DNA of 46,227 bases from Actinomycetes bacterium. GTDB taxonomy: Bacteria; Actinomycetota; Acidimicrobiia; Acidimicrobiales; RAAP-2. The notes under the pieces are model-generated. The model saw only the letters and a program-made list of their open reading frames with translations. It was not told where the DNA came from and did no database searches. How positions within the stretch are numbered: position 1 is the first letter of the stretch; every line of letters begins with the position of its first letter. Positions 43,451-46,227 of the stretch are shown piece by piece. The position numbers were made by a program, and so were the translations under genes. The stretch spans positions 1 to 46,227 of the forward strand of contig JAJXTB010000009.1 of NCBI GenBank assembly GCA_021784205.1. The letters are read 5' to 3'.

Positions 43451-44004
43451 GATTCCTCCTTGAACGGCGGTGCTTGGGGGGCAGTCGATTCAACGGGCTG
43501 TGCGCAATTTGGAATAGTGGTACGTAGCCGAGAATGGGCACGGTGAAGGCGGACGTTAAGGGCGTTGACCGAGCATCCAAGTACCTCGGCGGCGTCGGAA
43601 CGCGAGAGACTCTCCCAGTAAATGAGGCGTAGGACTTCTTGATCGCTCGCACTCAATGCTGCGAACGCCTTTGAGATGTCGATGACATCGGCAAGGTCGA
43701 ACTCATCCGTTGCGCGCAGATCGGGCAACTCAACTGACATGGGTGTACGACCAAGGCGGCGGCGTTCGTGGGATACCTCGAAACTCGCAATTCGATAGAG
43801 CCAGGGCAGCGACGGAGTCTCCACCGAGGCGAACTTCTTCCACGCGGCCACGAACGCCGCCGCGACTACTTCGTCGTGGGAACTAGGTGGCACACGACGA
43901 GCGACGTACCGCGAGAGAGCTGAGAGGTTGTTCCGATAGAAGTCCTCGAACTGACGAAGCACCTTGCCGTCAGGCGGATTCATTGGTCGAGGTTTGTGTC
44001 CCAT
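43447..44004 (-). CDS. ECF-type RNA polymerase sigma factor
   Basis: This 185-residue sigma factor has region 2 (FEDFYRNNLSALSRYVARRV, then SHDEVVAAAFVAAWKKFASV, then LPWLYRIASFEVSHERRR) and region 4 (AFAALSASDQEVLRLIYWESLSRSDAAEVLGCS, then VNALNVRLHRAHSRLR). It is followed by the CU044_5270-like gene with a 4-base overlap, so the two are made together. The start at ATG 44004 is tentative; ATG 43983 is an alternative. Its targets may include the adjacent secreted-protein genes. Confidence 0.9.
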   Translation of the reverse strand: MGHKPRPMNPPDGKVLRQFEDFYRNNLSALSRYVARRVPPSSHDEVVAAAFVAAWKKFASVETPSLPWLYRIASFEVSHERRRLGRTPMSVELPDLRATDEFDLADVIDISKAFAALSASDQEVLRLIYWESLSRSDAAEVLGCSVNALNVRLHRAHSRLRTTIPNCAQPVESTAPQAPPFKEES

Positions 44005-44074
44005 AGTTCTACCCCGTTTACACCCGAGGTGCGCCTCTCATTACAGGTCGGTGTAGACCATCTCATCAGCACAC

Positions 44075-44620
44075 CTAAGAAACTCGATGCCGCAGACTCC
44101 ACGGCGCGCGAAAACACGAAGAGGCGTATGCAGCCAATCTCGCTGGAGACGCATGGGCGCGATCGAAGACTCTGTCGCATTCGACAATGGTGACCCGAGG
44201 TCCGCCCGATTGTCGCCTTCCCTCTGGCAGTCCCACTACCTCGACGATCAGCTGACAATTGCTCAACTCCGCCAAAGTTGAGTCGCGCTCAATCGCCACC
44301 TTCGCTCTATGACCTAGATATTCCGCGGCGAGATAGTCGGTGTACTCGATCACTATTGAAGAAATGACCATTTTGGCTCCATCAAGTGTCATTACTCCCC
44401 TGGATGTCACATAACGGATCATCAGGACGAGAGCCAATGCCGAAGTCGTCCAGTTGCCCAACAGAGATTCCCTAAGTTCCTCCACTTCCTCAACCCTGCC
44501 GTATACCAGGAATAACGTACTTTGGGGCAAATCACTGATGCCACATTTCCAGGATGGCGCCTCTAACGATTGGAAGTTCGAACTTTCCTGATTGGGCGAC
44601 TGCTTGCACAAAGGATCCAC
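44075..44620 (-). CDS. Hypothetical protein
   Basis: An open frame of 181 residues starting at GTG 44620 and ending 70 bases ahead of the sigma gene. Composition is protein-like (segments STLFLVYGRVEEVEELRESLL, LIVEVVGLPEGRRQSGG and VTIVECDRVF) but no family is recognised and codon use is AT-rich. I cannot exclude that it is a chance frame. Confidence 0.35.
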   Translation of the reverse strand: MDPLCKQSPNQESSNFQSLEAPSWKCGISDLPQSTLFLVYGRVEEVEELRESLLGNWTTSALALVLMIRYVTSRGVMTLDGAKMVISSIVIEYTDYLAAEYLGHRAKVAIERDSTLAELSNCQLIVEVVGLPEGRRQSGGPRVTIVECDRVFDRAHASPARLAAYASSCFRAPWSLRHRVS

Positions 44621-44795
44621 TCATGTGTTGGTTAGCGATGCCAACTGAAGTCGGGGCTGGCCCTGCCGCGGCGATCCCATTTCAGAAATGGGTGTACTAA
44701 GTGTCGTTCACTATTAGACATGAAATCGAAATACGAAATTGCTAGCCCCGATCTTTCACGCGACCGCGTGATCGACTGACCGCCATCCGCAAAAA

Positions 44796-44856
44796 TGCCC
44801 TTCGTGTCAGGGAAACTGGAGTTGCTAAGACAACAGATTTCCAAACACGAAGGGCA
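44796..44856. repeat. 12-bp inverted repeat upstream of the IS1380-like transposase
   Basis: TGCCCTTCGTGT (44796-44807) and ACACGAAGGGCA (44845-44856) are perfect inverted repeats with a 37-base spacer, ending eight bases before the transposase ATG. They may be part of the element's left-end structure or a translation-control hairpin. A second 7-bp stem (TCACGCG/CGCGTGA) is at about 44757-44772. Confidence 0.5.
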
Positions 44857-44864
44857 CTTCTGAG

Positions 44865-46227
44865 ATGAACGCTACCGCAACGAATCGCGTCAGTGTGGAA
44901 CCCGGCGGCGCGGGGGTCGTCGCCCACGTCGGACTCCACGCCTTGGGCGCCTTTGCCGATCGATTGAAGCTCGGTTCTTTGCTCTCCTCGCGGATCATTA
45001 AGCCCGGCGAGCGAGCCCCACTGCACGACCGGGGCAAGGTGCTGACCCACATGGCCCTGGTGATCGCCGGGGGTGGCGAGAGCTGCGCGGACGTCGAACA
45101 CCTGCGACTCCAGCGCGACCTCTTCGGCTTCGTCGCCAGTGACTCAACGGTGCACCGGATGTTCCACGAGCTCGACCCAGAGACCGTGAAGGACCTCGGC
45201 GGCGCCACCGCTGCAGTGCGCGAGCACGTCTGGGACCGCTTGGGCATCACCGCGGCGAAGGACCCGGTCTTCCTCGACATCGACGCGACGCTTCTCCAGG
45301 TGCACTCAGAGAACAAGCAGAACGCGGCACCCACCTATAAGAAGACCTACGGATTTCACCCAATGCTGTGCTTCGCCGACGCGACCGGTGAGGCACTGTC
45401 GGGGATGCTGCGGCCGGGCAGCGACGGGGCCAACACCGTGGCCGATCACGTCAGCGTGCTCGACGACGCAATCGCCCAACTGCCCGAGGCGATTCGTGCA
45501 GGACATCACGTCGACGACGAAGCGAGTCTCGTGCAGCGCGTTCTGGTCGCGCGCGCCGACTCGGCGGGCTGCACCGAGGGGTTCCGTCAGGCCTGTCGGG
45601 CACGCAACGTCGGCTTCTATGTCACCGTGCGCTCGAATGAGCAGGTCATGAGTGCTGTCTTCGTCGCCGAGGGCTGTGACGTGTGGCTGCCCGCGCTCAC
45701 CCAGGACGGCGAGCTTCGTGACGGCGCCGCGGTCGCCGAACTCACCTCCTTGATCGACACGTCGTCTCTACCCGAGGGCACGCGGTTCATCGTGCGACGA
45801 GAGCCCCTGCACCCCGGAGCTCAGCGCAGTCTCATCCCCTCGCTCGATTACCGCTACTGGGGCTTCTACACCGACCAGCCCGGTGACCCGCGAGACCTCG
45901 ACGTGACGATGCGCGCCCACGCGCACGTCGAGAACCACATTCAGAGACTGAAGGACTCCGGTCTCACCTCGATGCCCTTTTCCAACTTTGCCGCCAACCA
46001 GGCCTGGCTGTTCGCGGTGCGGCTCGCGGGTGATCTCGTGCGCTGGTTCCAGCTGCTCTGTCTCGACGGCCCCTGGAAAAGCGCGCGGCCCAAGACCCTT
46101 CGTTGGGGACTCTTTCACGCGCCCGGTCGCCTCGTCCACCGCAGCCGCCAGATCGTCGTCCGTGTGATCGAGGGCTGGCCCGCGGCCGACGCGTTGCTGC
46201 GCGCCTATCGCAGCATGGCGCTGCTCA
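44865..46227 (+). CDS. IS1380-family-like transposase (right end truncated by the window)
   Basis: The frame is open from ATG 44865 to the last base of the window (454 residues seen). It begins MNATATNRVSVEPGG. Family features are DSTVHRMFHELD, FLDIDATLLQVHSENKQNAAP, YKKTYGFHPMLCFADATGE and HVENHIQRLKDSGLTSMPFSNF. The DDE-type candidates are the Asp in DIDAT, the Asp in ARADSAG and the Glu in HVENHIQRLK. GC-rich codon use here differs from the AT-rich genes just to the left. The stop codon and right end of the element are outside the window. Confidence 0.88.
   Translation, partial: MNATATNRVSVEPGGAGVVAHVGLHALGAFADRLKLGSLLSSRIIKPGERAPLHDRGKVLTHMALVIAGGGESCADVEHLRLQRDLFGFVASDSTVHRMFHELDPETVKDLGGATAAVREHVWDRLGITAAKDPVFLDIDATLLQVHSENKQNAAPTYKKTYGFHPMLCFADATGEALSGMLRPGSDGANTVADHVSVLDDAIAQLPEAIRAGHHVDDEASLVQRVLVARADSAGCTEGFRQACRARNVGFYVTVRSNEQVMSAVFVAEGCDVWLPALTQDGELRDGAAVAELTSLIDTSSLPEGTRFIVRREPLHPGAQRSLIPSLDYRYWGFYTDQPGDPRDLDVTMRAHAHVENHIQRLKDSGLTSMPFSNFAANQAWLFAVRLAGDLVRWFQLLCLDGPWKSARPKTLRWGLFHAPGRLVHRSRQIVVRVIEGWPAADALLRAYRSMALL

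Larger units (their letters stand above)
35154..46227. mobile_element. Probable tRNA-Ala-associated integrated element or island (right end not seen)
   Basis: Immediately after tRNA-Ala(GGC) the gene content changes to a NUDIX gene, a DUF402 gene, a tyrosine integrase and an excisionase-like gene. These are followed by AT-richer genes for secreted proteins, an ECF sigma locus and an IS1380-like transposase. Direct repeats lie next to the tRNA. I did not find a second copy of the tRNA 3' end in the window, so the right boundary is unknown and some of these genes may be ordinary chromosome. Confidence 0.45.

Noticed and set aside
36709..46227. Possible conjugative or phage structural genes on the island
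   Set aside because: No relaxase, FtsK/TraB-like translocase, Rep, capsid, terminase or portal motifs were found among the frames in view.
1..46227. CRISPR arrays, toxin-antitoxin pairs or restriction systems
   Set aside because: No evenly spaced repeats of 24-40 bases and no recognisable defence gene or two-gene toxin-antitoxin arrangement were seen.

Overview
The window is 46 kb of mostly high-GC DNA with tightly packed, actinobacterial-type housekeeping genes. Evidence for an actinobacterium includes a FolP2-like dihydropteroate synthase paralogue, DrrAB-type ABC genes, a CU044_5270-like partner of an ECF sigma factor, a CIRCE-controlled hrcA-dnaJ operon, many GTG starts, 4-base GTGA/ATGA gene overlaps and signs of leaderless promoters. 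An acidimicrobial or similar deep-branching lineage is plausible, but the sequence alone does not fix the taxon.

Layout. 1-0.6 kb: an IS607-type serine recombinase broken by one in-frame TGA. 0.7-2.8 kb: a hypothetical gene and a probable chromate-resistance pair (MFS permease plus ChrB C-terminal-type protein). 3.0-3.2 kb: two tRNA genes (CAT and Asn-GTT). 3.2-5.8 kb: dnaG coupled to an unusual sigma-70-like factor. 5.9-9.3 kb: a DrrAB-type exporter, a hot-dog thioesterase and a second MFS permease. 14.8-9.3 kb (minus strand): a six-gene chain uppS / small membrane protein / recO / photolyase / hemW / glyS in which every junction overlaps. 14.8-17.7 kb: a DinG/XPD-like helicase and a TauE/SafE permease. 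24.5-17.7 kb (minus strand): hrcA-dnaJ-rsmE-HIT-phoH-ybeY-corC-era, one long operon behind a CIRCE operator. 24.6-31.8 kb: lepA, rpsT, a thioredoxin/folP/holA operon and an APH-like/PAC2 pair. 31.3-35.1 kb: leuS with a YgjP-type metallopeptidase, then an alpha/beta hydrolase.

The character changes at tRNA-Ala(GGC) (35.08-35.15 kb). Beyond it come direct repeats, a degenerate NUDIX gene, a DUF402 gene, a tyrosine integrase and an excisionase-like gene. After these lie about 6 kb of AT-richer DNA encoding secreted or membrane proteins of unknown function, an ECF sigma factor with its CU044_5270-like partner, and an IS1380-like transposase that runs off the right edge. I read this as an integrated element or genomic island whose far end is outside the window.

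The most notable sequence-level observation is a recurring promoter pattern, TANNNT followed by exactly six bases and then the start codon. It occurs in front of dnaG, the DrrA-like gene, uppS, the helicase, the thioredoxin gene, the APH-like gene, leuS and the DUF402 gene. Three divergent gene pairs share nearly the same 58-60 bp back-to-back arrangement. No clear defence system, CRISPR array or biosynthetic cluster is present. The least explained parts are the ECF-sigma/secreted-protein locus with repeated TTGAG dyads and the gene fusing an AICE-like domain to an excisionase HTH.
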